A stretch of DNA of 64,000 nt from Paracoccus versutus (GTDB lineage Bacteria > Pseudomonadota > Alphaproteobacteria > Rhodobacterales > Rhodobacteraceae): positions 1-64,000 of the forward strand of contig NZ_JRKO01000032.1 of the NCBI RefSeq assembly GCF_000763885.1, written 5' to 3'. The first letter of the stretch is position 1. Each line of letters starts with the position of its first letter. Below, piece by piece: positions 8,034 to 15,473 of the stretch. Under the pieces are notes generated by a model. That model had not been told where the DNA came from, did no database searches, and worked only from the letters and a program-made list of their open reading frames with translations. The position numbers and the translations under genes were made by a program.

Positions 8034-8913
8034 CAGCACGCTGCACGCTGCCGCCAGCGAAAAACCCGCGAAATGGCGTCCGGTGGCCGAGGAAAGCCGG
8101 CCGGTCCGCGTCCTGCTGATCGCCCTGGCGCTGGGCGGGCTGGCCGTCCTGGTGGTGGCGCCGCTGGCCGTGGTCTTTGCCGAGGCCCTTGCACGCGGCG
8201 CGGGCCAGGCGCTTGCCTCGCTCACCCGGCCCGAGGCGACCTCGGCCATCCGGCTGACGCTGATCGTCGCGGCGATCTCGGTGCCGGTGAACGCGGTCTT
8301 CGGCATCGCCGCCGCCTGGACGATCACCAAGTTCGACTTTCGCGGCAAGGCCTTCCTGATCACGCTGATCGACCTGCCGTTTTCCATCTCGCCGGTGGTG
8401 GCGGGGCTGGCGCTGGTGCTCTTGTTCGGCACCAACAGCCTGATCGGCGGCTGGCTGGTCGCCAGCGGCTTCCCGATCATCTTCGCCCTGCCGGGGATCG
8501 TGCTGGCCTCGATCTTCGTCACTTTCCCCTTCGTCGCGCGCGAGCTGATCCCGGTGATGATCGAGCAGGGCCGGGCCGAGGAAGAGGCGGCGCTGACGCT
8601 GGGCGCCTCGGGCTGGCGCACCTTCCTGACCGTGACCCTGCCCAACATCAAATGGGCGCTGCTTTACGGCGTGCTGCTGTGCAATGCCCGCGCCATGGGC
8701 GAGTTCGGCGCCGTCGCGGTGGTCTCGGGCAAGATCCGCGGCCAGACCGCGACCATGCCGATCACCATCGAGATGCTCTACAACGAATATCTTTCGGTCG
8801 CCGCCTTCAGCCTGGCCGCGGTGCTGGCGGCGCTGGGCCTGCTGACGCTGGCGCTCAAGACCGTGCTGGAATGGCGCCACGCCGACCAGCTTGCCGCAAC
8901 GCGCCGCCATTGA
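8026..8913 (+). CDS. cysW: Sulfate ABC transporter permease CysW
   Basis: Second permease subunit, 295 residues and about six membrane helices. It has [20 protein letters not shown] near residue 115, the coupling motif [19 protein letters not shown] near residue 185, and the [12 protein letters not shown] segment that marks CysW. It overlaps cysT by 8 bp and is followed after 8 bp by cysA. Confidence 0.94.
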   Translation: MFDSTLHAAASEKPAKWRPVAEESRPVRVLLIALALGGLAVLVVAPLAVVFAEALARGAGQALASLTRPEATSAIRLTLIVAAISVPVNAVFGIAAAWTITKFDFRGKAFLITLIDLPFSISPVVAGLALVLLFGTNSLIGGWLVASGFPIIFALPGIVLASIFVTFPFVARELIPVMIEQGRAEEEAALTLGASGWRTFLTVTLPNIKWALLYGVLLCNARAMGEFGAVAVVSGKIRGQTATMPITIEMLYNEYLSVAAFSLAAVLAALGLLTLALKTVLEWRHADQLAATRRH

Positions 8914-8921
8914 GGTGTCCC

Positions 8922-9641
8922 ATGCATATCGAGATCGATGAAATCGCCAAGAGCTTCGGTTCCACCACCGCGCTGCATCCGGTCAGTCTGGCCATCCCCT
9001 CGGGGGCGCTGGTGGCGCTGCTGGGGCCTTCCGGCTCGGGCAAGACCACGCTTCTGCGCATCCTGGGCGGGCTGGAGTTCCCGACGTCCGGCCGGGTGCT
9101 TTTCGACGGGCAGGACGCGACGGGGCTGACGGTGCAAGAGCGCCGCGCCGGCTTCGTCTTCCAAAGCTATGCGCTGTTTCGGCACATGACCGTGTTCGAG
9201 AACATCGCCTATGGGTTGCGCGCCCGCCCGCGCCGCTCGCGCCCCAACCGGGCCGAGATCGGGCGCCGCGTGACCCGGCTTCTGGACCTGATCCAGCTGC
9301 CGCAGATCGGCGGGCGCTTTCCCAGCCAGCTGTCGGGCGGCCAGCGCCAGCGCGTCGCCCTGGCCCGCGCGCTGGCGATCGAGCCGCGCATGCTGCTGCT
9401 GGACGAGCCCTTCGGCGCGCTGGATGCCCGCGTGCGCAAGGAATTGCGCCAGGGCCTGCGCGAGATCCACGACAGCACCGGCCTGACCACGGTCTTCGTC
9501 ACCCACGACCAGGACGAGGCGATGGAACTGGCCGACCTGGTGGTGGTGATGTCCATGGGCCGGATCGAGCAGGTCGGCCGCCCGCAGGACATCCGTGCCC
9601 GCCCGGCGACGCCCTTCGTGCGCGAGTTCATCGACGCCTGA
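8922..9641 (+). CDS. cysA: Sulfate ABC transporter ATP-binding protein CysA (short form)
   Basis: ATPase subunit of the sulfate importer. All nucleotide-binding parts are present: Walker [10 protein letters not shown] (about residues 34-42), Q-loop FVFQSYALF, signature [15 protein letters not shown], Walker [13 protein letters not shown], and the H-loop His in [14 protein letters not shown]. The protein stops at 239 residues, just after the ATPase domain. Enterobacterial CysA is about 365 residues and has a C-terminal TOBE-like regulatory domain, which is absent here. The stop is clean and the terminator follows, so this looks like a genuine short form rather than a recent truncation. Confidence 0.92.
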   Translation: MHIEIDEIAKSFGSTTALHPVSLAIPSGALVALLGPSGSGKTTLLRILGGLEFPTSGRVLFDGQDATGLTVQERRAGFVFQSYALFRHMTVFENIAYGLRARPRRSRPNRAEIGRRVTRLLDLIQLPQIGGRFPSQLSGGQRQRVALARALAIEPRMLLLDEPFGALDARVRKELRQGLREIHDSTGLTTVFVTHDQDEAMELADLVVVMSMGRIEQVGRPQDIRARPATPFVREFIDA

Positions 9642-9650
9642 CGCGGCGGC

Positions 9651-9675
9651 GGCGCGCGCGCATCCCGCGCGCGCC
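9651..9675. terminator. Bidirectional terminator between cysA and the unknown gene
   Basis: Perfect 9-bp GC stem (9651-9659 with 9667-9675) and a 7-base loop, lying between two converging genes. There is no T-run on either side. Confidence 0.6.
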
Positions 9676-9676
9676 C

Positions 9677-10198
9677 TCAGTCGATCGGATAGTCGTATTG
9701 GCGCAGGAAGCGCCAGATGTTGCGGTTCAGCTGGGACAGCATCTCCAGGTCCTGGTCCAGCCGCAGCATCTCGTCGCTGCCCAGGGTCTGCTTGCGGCCC
9801 ATGTGGATGCGGTCGCGCCGGTCGGCGATCCGCATCAGGATGGTCGAGACCGAGCCGTCCTCCTGGAAGGACCAGATGCTGTGGTTGTAGCGGTGGCGGA
9901 CGGCGGACAGCCGGGCGAAGCGCGCCGTCAGCTCCAGCAGTTCCTGCTGCTCCTGCCCGGCGGGCAGGCGCAGCTTCGCAAGACGCTCGACCATCTCGAT
10001 GCGGCCGCGCGTCGACGTGACCGACAGAAAGACCACCACCGCGGCGCTCTTGTCCATCCCGGTCAGCCCGGCGAGCATGTGGATGAGCAGGCTTTCGGTA
10101 TTGCTCCAGGCGTAGTTCAGCCGCCCGACCCGCAGCAACACGGCATCCAGGTCGGGTTCGACCGCGCTGGCCCCGGCTGTCGGCGGCGGCGCCGTCAC
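9677..10198 (-). CDS. Unknown helical protein coupled to a LuxR-type regulator
   Basis: A 173-residue cytoplasmic protein with no signal peptide or membrane span, predicted mostly alpha-helical (LNYAWSNTESLLIHMLAGL, then EMVERLAKLRL, then DQDLEMLSQLNRNIWRFL). The GTG start at 10198 shares bases with the TGA of the upstream luxR-type gene (GTGA), so the two are translationally coupled. A segment RHRYNHSIW near residue 115 has Arg-x4-His spacing, as in HEPN domains, but the resemblance rests on one short motif and could be chance. No family is recognised with confidence. The coupling suggests it works with the regulator. Confidence 0.75.
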   Translation of the reverse strand: MTAPPPTAGASAVEPDLDAVLLRVGRLNYAWSNTESLLIHMLAGLTGMDKSAAVVVFLSVTSTRGRIEMVERLAKLRLPAGQEQQELLELTARFARLSAVRHRYNHSIWSFQEDGSVSTILMRIADRRDRIHMGRKQTLGSDEMLRLDQDLEMLSQLNRNIWRFLRQYDYPID

Positions 10199-10896
10199 GA
10201 TCGTAATGCGCGATAGCGCATGGCGGCCTCGGTGCGGTTGTGGGCGCCCAGGCGCAGGCTGGCATTGCGCAGGTGCAGCTTGACCGTATGGACCGACAGG
10301 CCCAGGCTCAGCGCGATGCGCTTGTTGGACTGGCCGTCGGCGACCAGGCGCAGCACGTCCTGCTGGCGCTGGGTCAGGCCAAGCTCGTCCGGGACCGCGG
10401 CCGGCATCGCGACGCCGGCCGAGGACATGATCTCGGGAAAGATGTAGTTGCCGCCATGCGCCACCAGCTTGATGACGGAAAGCCAGACGTCGAGCCGGAT
10501 GTTCAGCGGCAGGATGCTGGCAGCGCGCCGCCGCAGCTCGGCATCCTCGTAGCAGGCCCGGCCGAAGGCGCCGGTGCAAAAGGCGATGGCCAGCGCCACG
10601 TCGTTCAAGGCCAGCAGATAGGTGCGATCCTCCTCGGTCAATCCGCGCATGGTCGGTTCGTCCAGAACCAGCAGCGTCGGCCTTTCGCCGGTCAGTTCGG
10701 ACAGGCTGCGGAAGTCGTCGAAGGACAGTGCGGCCGCCACGGTGATATGACCCAGCTCCTGACTGGTCACTGAAATCAGGCTGTGGGAAAAGTTGCATTG
10801 CGTTCCGACAAAGAGAACCTCTGCCGTTCCACGCGCAGGCCGGCCAGACAGCGTACGAATTTCACTGGATACGCCATCGCAAGATGCCATGTTCAT
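10195..10896 (-). CDS. LuxR-family transcriptional regulator with a degenerate receiver-like N-terminus
   Basis: The 233-residue protein ends in a typical LuxR/FixJ-type DNA-binding domain: LTQRQQDVLRLVADGQSNKR (about residues 173-192), then IALSLGLSVHTVKLHLRN. The N-terminal 150 residues resemble a receiver fold (LLVLDEPTMRGL, then DVALAIAFCTGAF), but the phospho-acceptor pattern of a true receiver is not clear. This arrangement recalls CsgD/VpsT-type biofilm regulators; that link is inference. AGGA precedes the ATG at 10896. It is divergent from the secretion locus starting at 11513 and is the obvious candidate to control it. Confidence 0.85.
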   Translation of the reverse strand: MNMASCDGVSSEIRTLSGRPARGTAEVLFVGTQCNFSHSLISVTSQELGHITVAAALSFDDFRSLSELTGERPTLLVLDEPTMRGLTEEDRTYLLALNDVALAIAFCTGAFGRACYEDAELRRRAASILPLNIRLDVWLSVIKLVAHGGNYIFPEIMSSAGVAMPAAVPDELGLTQRQQDVLRLVADGQSNKRIALSLGLSVHTVKLHLRNASLRLGAHNRTEAAMRYRALRS

Positions 10897-11030
10897 GTCA
10901 TTCCTACCTTCTTGCGTATGGTTTTACTCCCCCGTCCCGGTCGGCCCTCCCAAGCCGACCGGACGGTTCAGCCTAGCAAGTTTTCGCCCGGCCTTAAAGG
11001 AAAGAGCGAAAGATAAGTTCAAGAATCACC

Positions 11031-11043
11031 ACAACTTAGTTGT
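11031..11043. promoter_or_regulatory. Palindrome ACAAC-TTA-GTTGT, candidate operator
   Basis: Perfect 5+3+5 inverted repeat in the A+T-rich part of the divergent region, about 135 bp upstream of the luxR-type start. The size is compatible with a LuxR-type HTH dimer site; no experimental link. Confidence 0.4.
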
Positions 11044-11136
11044 AATATGACCGAGCCACTCCCTCCAAGGTAGAGGCGCCGCTTCGGCGCTTGTCCTTTT
11101 GGCGAGGTCGGCCGGGACCGGGCCCGGTGCCCCTGG

Positions 11137-11157
11137 CGAAAGGGATTAATCCTTTCG
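11137..11157. promoter_or_regulatory. Palindrome centred on GGATTAATCC, candidate operator
   Basis: GGATTAATCC (11143-11152) is a perfect 10-base palindrome. It is flanked by CGAAA and TTTCG, which also pair, offset by one extra G. It is an A+T-rich core in a G+C-rich setting, about 355 bp upstream of the repeat-protein gene. Confidence 0.4.
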
Positions 11158-11512
11158 GGCGATGCGGGGGATGTCCGGGGCCGGTCGGCTATAGGTCCAA
11201 TAGGGGTTCTTCGGGTATTCGGGCAGCCCCCCTCTAGCCTTTTCGAGCAGCTAGGCCGAATCGGTGGGCGGGGCGTAGCCTTCCTTCAGGTCGGCGAACC
11301 GGGTTTCCTCCGGGCCGGCCGCAGGGGGCCGCGCAGGGTGGTATGCGGATCCCCCTTATCAGCAGCAGGACGGGGACGGTCGTGCCGTCGTGACGGTGGG
11401 CATTTGCCCGGCGACCGCAACCGGCTTGCCTTCATCCACCGAAACCGGGCGGGCAGGCGTGCTTGTGAAGGATCTGGCCGCATCTCCCCCGCCTCTAGAG
11501 GAGGAAATGACG

Positions 11513-13342
11513 ATGGTTGGCAGCCGCAACATGAATCTCTTCGCCTGGCCGATCAACAACCAGAACCAGGATCAGGACCAGGATCAAGACCAGGATCAGG
11601 GCCAGGGTCAAGGTCAGGGCCAGGGACAGGGCCAGCTGAACAAGCAGGGCCAGGATCAGGACCAGGACCAGGGTCAAGGCCAGGATCAGGGCCAGGGCCA
11701 GGACCAGGGCCAATCCCAGACCCAGAGCAACGCGAACGACAACGCGAACTCCAATGCCAATGCGAACAGCAGCGCTTCCGAGACGCTTGCCTATAACGCT
11801 GCGGGCAACGTGGCGGGCAACCTTGCCGGCAATGCGGCCAAGAACAAGGCCGACAACGACGCCAGCAACGATGCGCATAACGACGCCAACAACGACGCGC
11901 GCAACGATGCGACGAACGACGCCTACAACAAGGCGGTGAACACGGCCTATAACAACACCGACGTCGAGACCAACGTCTCGACCAATGTCAGCGTGGGCCT
12001 CGACCTGGAGGGGTGGCAGCCGACCGACAATGACTATGCCGACATCGACCTGAACAACGCGCATGGCAGCATGGGCGATTTCCTGGTCAACCGCGACGGC
12101 AACATCAGCATCGGCACCGATGACATCAATATCGAGAACGTGCTGAACAACGCCCTGAACGGCGGCGGTGCCGACGTGGGCATCATCATCCCGCAATCCG
12201 GGACGATGAACGACCAGGACGACCTGAGCGACGCCCATGTCTCGAACAATGCCGACTTCAACCAGAACGGCAGCGTCAACGGCGGCACGGCCACGGCCGA
12301 GCGCGGCATCGATGCCGGCAGCGAAGGCGGCCGGGGCGGCAGCGGCGGCAGCGCCGACGGCGGCTCGGGCGATGCGGATGCCGATGGCGGCAAGGCACTG
12401 GCCTCGGGCAGCCATTCCGATGGCGGCAACGGCGGCGACGCCGCGGCCTGGGGCGGCGACGGCGACGGCGGCGGGGCCCTTGGGCTTGGCCTGGGCGCCG
12501 GCCAGGGCGGCTCGGCCGATGGCGGCGATGCGGCGGGCCTTGGCGCCGGCATCGGTGCCGGGCTGAGCGGTGACGCAAGCGGCGGCGACGCCGGGGCCGG
12601 CAGCCTGGCAGGCGCGCTTGGCGCCGGGGCCGGTGGTCCGGGTGGTGCTGGCGGGGCCGGTGGCTCGGGCGGCGGCACCGGCTCGGCCGATGCCGGTCCG
12701 ACCGGCGCGCTTGGCCTGGGCCTGGTCGGCGTGGGCGTCAACAGCGACAGCGGCAATGGCGGCACCTCCGGCGACGGCGGCGACGGCGGCGCGGGTGACG
12801 CGGGCGGCGCCGGCGGCATCGGTGCCGGGATCGGCGCGGCGCTTTCCGCCGCGGCGGCCATGGCGGGCGATGCGACCTCGGGCGATGCCGGCGGCGCGGG
12901 CTTCGGCGCTGCCCTGTCGGCGGCCGGCAACGGCGGCCGTGCGGACGGCACCGGCGAAGGCTACGGCGATGCCGTGGGCGGCAACGGCCTGGGCGGTGCG
13001 GCCAATGGCACCACCGGCGGCGCCGGCGGCGCGGCCAGCTCGACCGGCGGCTATGCCCTGGGCGGCAGCGGCATGAACACCAGCAGCGGCAATGGCGGCG
13101 CCGGCGGCCAGGTGATGTCGGGCGACGGTGGCTATGCTCATGCCGGCACCTGGGGGTCGAACAATGGCGATGACGGCTATGTCAACGGCTATTCGACCGC
13201 CTCGGCCGACTCGATCCTGGATACCTCGGCGTTCAACCAGAGCATCGTGATGGGTGCGAACGTGCTGGGCAACACCGTCGACATGACCGTGGTCGGCGGC
13301 GATCTCAGCTCGTCGGTGATCGGCCAGGACGATCTGGGCTGA
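11513..13342 (+). CDS. Repetitive Gln/Asp-, Asn- and Gly-rich protein, probable type I secretion substrate
   Basis: A 609-residue low-complexity protein without an N-terminal signal peptide. Layout: a short head (MVGSRNMNLFAWPI); about residues 16-71 with alternating Gln-Asp and Gln-Gly; 72-150 rich in Asn/Ala/Asp; 150-260 non-repetitive and acidic; 260-545 Gly/Ala/Asp/Ser-rich ([11 protein letters not shown]); and a tail of about 60 residues with NQSIVMGANVLGN. No RTX nonapeptides are seen. AGAGGAGG ends 8 bases before the ATG at 11513, which beats the ATG at 11507. A terminator-like hairpin follows, then the other secretion genes. The context suggests an exported surface or biofilm protein; P. 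denitrificans has a type I-secreted adhesin, BapA, but I cannot say whether this is it. Confidence 0.75.
   Translation: MVGSRNMNLFAWPINNQNQDQDQDQDQDQGQGQGQGQGQGQLNKQGQDQDQDQGQGQDQGQGQDQGQSQTQSNANDNANSNANANSSASETLAYNAAGNVAGNLAGNAAKNKADNDASNDAHNDANNDARNDATNDAYNKAVNTAYNNTDVETNVSTNVSVGLDLEGWQPTDNDYADIDLNNAHGSMGDFLVNRDGNISIGTDDINIENVLNNALNGGGADVGIIIPQSGTMNDQDDLSDAHVSNNADFNQNGSVNGGTATAERGIDAGSEGGRGGSGGSADGGSGDADADGGKALASGSHSDGGNGGDAAAWGGDGDGGGALGLGLGAGQGGSADGGDAAGLGAGIGAGLSGDASGGDAGAGSLAGALGAGAGGPGGAGGAGGSGGGTGSADAGPTGALGLGLVGVGVNSDSGNGGTSGDGGDGGAGDAGGAGGIGAGIGAALSAAAAMAGDATSGDAGGAGFGAALSAAGNGGRADGTGEGYGDAVGGNGLGGAANGTTGGAGGAASSTGGYALGGSGMNTSSGNGGAGGQVMSGDGGYAHAGTWGSNNGDDGYVNGYSTASADSILDTSAFNQSIVMGANVLGNTVDMTVVGGDLSSSVIGQDDLG
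11561..11720 (+). repeat. Tandem CAGGAN/CAGGGN hexamer repeat coding for Gln-Asp/Gln-Gly
   Basis: About 160 bp of imperfect six-base units (CAG/CAA alternating with GAT/GAC or GGC/GGT), broken once by CTGAACAAG near 11635. Copies are in frame, so copy-number change would alter protein length without a frameshift. Confidence 0.85.
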
Positions 13343-13361
13343 CAGGCCCCCACGCGAACGT

Positions 13362-13395
13362 CCTGCGCAGGGTCTTCCTGCGCAGGTTTCCGTTT
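13362..13395 (+). terminator. Terminator or attenuator after the Gly-rich gene
   Basis: Two direct copies of the self-complementary CCTGCGCAGG (13362-13371 and 13377-13386) can pair as a 10-bp stem with a five-base loop, followed by TTTCCGTTT. It could reduce read-through into the downstream secretion genes and so set a high ratio of substrate to exporter. Confidence 0.75.
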
Positions 13396-13448
13396 AATTG
13401 ATTTCCCTCGGCCTTGCCGGAATTGTTTTATCGAGGAAGGTGGCAGAC

Positions 13449-15473
13449 ATGCTGGTGATCGACGCGACAGAAGAAGCGATCTGGCACTTCATCGGAATTT
13501 TCCACCTTGCGGAAGAACATGGGCGGATGCGGATCGAATACGATCGCCTGACCGCCCGGAAGGCCGGCCCCGACCTGGGCCCGGTCGAACCGACCCACCA
13601 GGCGGCCGACCATCCCTATCGGCCGCTCGATTACCAGCCCGAGATCCGCTACGCACCGCCCTATCGCCCCGGCGAGGGGCTTTCGGCCGATCCGGCCCCG
13701 CCCGTGCTGGTGCTGGACCACCATTTCCCGCGCGCCTCGGTTTCGCCCGAGGTGATGTCCGCCAGCATGCCCAATGCCGGCGTGCCCTGGTCCGCCAAGC
13801 CGCCGGGCGGCGTGGTGACGCCGGTCCCGGAATGGGTTCTGCCGGTGCCGGGCTCGGTCGCCGTCATCGTGGTCCAGAAGACCCGCCTGGCCGATGACGA
13901 CCAGGTGAATGCCGACGCCATGCGCGAGGGGGTGGTCGATCTGCAGCTGTTGACGGACCGGCTGGAATCGCTGGCCGCGCAGGCCGAGCAGCTGGGCATC
14001 GCCCTGCAGGTGGCGATGCCGGCGGACGAGCCCGCCTTTCGCCTGATCGCCGAGACCTTCCGCCAGACCGACCTGCCCGAGACCGAAGCCCCCGGCGCCG
14101 AGGTCCATGCGCGCCAGGGCGCCGATGCCGAGGGCCTGTATCAGAACGGCGTCAAGGTCGATGCCCGCCCCGACATCGACGCGCTCATGCCCGCATATCG
14201 CCAGGAGGTGGCCGCCGAGCAGGCGCGCGAGGCGCAGGAGGGCGCCCCGGTCACCAGCCGCGACGGCCCGACCTCGGCCGGTCCCACCAGCGTTGCCGGC
14301 CCCGGCGAGATCGGGCAGGGCCATGACCTGATCCTGGGCAACAATACGCTGATCAACCAGGTCACGATCCATTCCGCCGCGGTGACGGCGCCGGTCGTCG
14401 CCGTGGCGGGGGGCGTCTACAGCTACAACATCATCAGCCAGACCAATGTCTGGAGCGATACGGATGCGCTGGGCGGCCTTGCCGCCGCCGCGCAGGGCCA
14501 GGCCAGCCCGACGCAGGGGCTGAACTTCGCCAGCTACACCAGCTTCTCGAACCCGATGCCGGTGCCGCAGGGCGACGACGATGCGCCGCAATACTGGGTG
14601 ACGGCGACGCTGGAGGGCAGCCTCATCAGCATGAACTGGATCGAGCAGTTCAACCTGATGTCGGACAACGACATCGCCTCGATCACGCTTCAGGCCAACC
14701 AGACCCTGCTGCTGATGGGCGAGAACGGCGCGCTGAACCACGTCTCGCTGCTGGAGCTGGGGATGAGCTACGATCTCATCATCGTCGATGGCCAGGTCAT
14801 CAACCTGAACGCGATCCTGCAAACCAACGTGCTGCTGGACGACGACCGCATCATGGTCAGCGACGGCCATGGCGGCAGGATCAGCTCGGGCGACAACCTG
14901 CTGATCAACGACGCGACCATCCATCAGGTCGGCCTGTCCGGCGTGGTCGCGACCGGCGCGGACCATGCGGCGATGCTGGCGGGGGTGGCGGCGGGCGATG
15001 TCAGCCTGCCGCAATCGGTGCTGAACGATCCCGCCTTCCAGGGCCTGGACCTGGTGCGGGTGCTGCATATCAAGGGCGACATGGTTTCGGTCAACCTGGT
15101 GCGGCAGACGAACGTGCTGGGCGATGCCGACCAGATCGAGGTCTATCGCGACGACCTTCTGCAGGCGGGGGGCGAGATCAACGTCGTCACCGGCTCGAAC
15201 CTGCTGGTGAACGCGGCGGTGATCGCCGAGTTCGGCGTCGATGCGACGATCTATGCCGGCGGCGAGGTCTATTCCGACGCGCTGCTGCACCAGGCCGAAC
15301 TGGTCATGACCCACGATCCGCTGATGCCCACCCCGCCGCCCGGCCTGGCCAGCGAGGCGGTGCTTTTCCTGGCCGAGGGGATGCTCGGCGACGATGCCGG
15401 CGACGGCGATTTCGTGCCGATCGGCACGAATGCCGATGTGCCCGCCGACATCATGCAAACGGTGCTGGCATGA
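13449..15473 (+). CDS. Repeat protein with recurring NxxxQTNVLxDxD motif, probable type I-secreted partner
   Basis: A 674-residue protein without a signal peptide or membrane spans. Residues 1-290 are Pro-rich and variable. From about 290 on, two short motifs recur: one like GDNLLINDATIHQVG, the other like SYNIISQTNVWSDTD. The Gln of the second lies near residues 331, 400, 458, 553 and 615, so there are roughly five diverged units; the DxD ends could bind calcium (inference). Related proteins occur beside type I exporters in Rhodobacteraceae (from memory). GAGGAAGG sits 8 bases before the ATG at 13449. The stop overlaps the exporter start (ATGA), so translation is coupled. Confidence 0.75.
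   Translation: MLVIDATEEAIWHFIGIFHLAEEHGRMRIEYDRLTARKAGPDLGPVEPTHQAADHPYRPLDYQPEIRYAPPYRPGEGLSADPAPPVLVLDHHFPRASVSPEVMSASMPNAGVPWSAKPPGGVVTPVPEWVLPVPGSVAVIVVQKTRLADDDQVNADAMREGVVDLQLLTDRLESLAAQAEQLGIALQVAMPADEPAFRLIAETFRQTDLPETEAPGAEVHARQGADAEGLYQNGVKVDARPDIDALMPAYRQEVAAEQAREAQEGAPVTSRDGPTSAGPTSVAGPGEIGQGHDLILGNNTLINQVTIHSAAVTAPVVAVAGGVYSYNIISQTNVWSDTDALGGLAAAAQGQASPTQGLNFASYTSFSNPMPVPQGDDDAPQYWVTATLEGSLISMNWIEQFNLMSDNDIASITLQANQTLLLMGENGALNHVSLLELGMSYDLIIVDGQVINLNAILQTNVLLDDDRIMVSDGHGGRISSGDNLLINDATIHQVGLSGVVATGADHAAMLAGVAAGDVSLPQSVLNDPAFQGLDLVRVLHIKGDMVSVNLVRQTNVLGDADQIEVYRDDLLQAGGEINVVTGSNLLVNAAVIAEFGVDATIYAGGEVYSDALLHQAELVMTHDPLMPTPPPGLASEAVLFLAEGMLGDDAGDGDFVPIGTNADVPADIMQTVLA

Larger units (their letters stand above)
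10897..11512. promoter_or_regulatory. 616-bp divergent control region between the regulator and the secretion locus
   Basis: No convincing gene here. It contains a hairpin in the regulator leader (perfect 9-bp stem 10937-10945 with 10954-10962), an A+T-rich stretch at about 10990-11055, and two palindromes listed separately. An open frame running into 11513 from 11390 lacks a ribosome site and is not taken as coding. The length and the palindromes suggest complex control of the secretion operon. Confidence 0.6.

Noticed and set aside
5913..8651. 912-codon open frame on the minus strand
   Set aside because: Antisense to the sulfate transport operon, no family features.
11561..11720. Possible CRISPR-like or satellite array
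   Set aside because: Units are six bases with no spacers and are in frame within a coding sequence.
11495..13141. 548-codon minus-strand frame opposite the Gly-rich gene
   Set aside because: The mirrored repeats give a repetitive frame on both strands; only the plus strand has a ribosome site and operon context.
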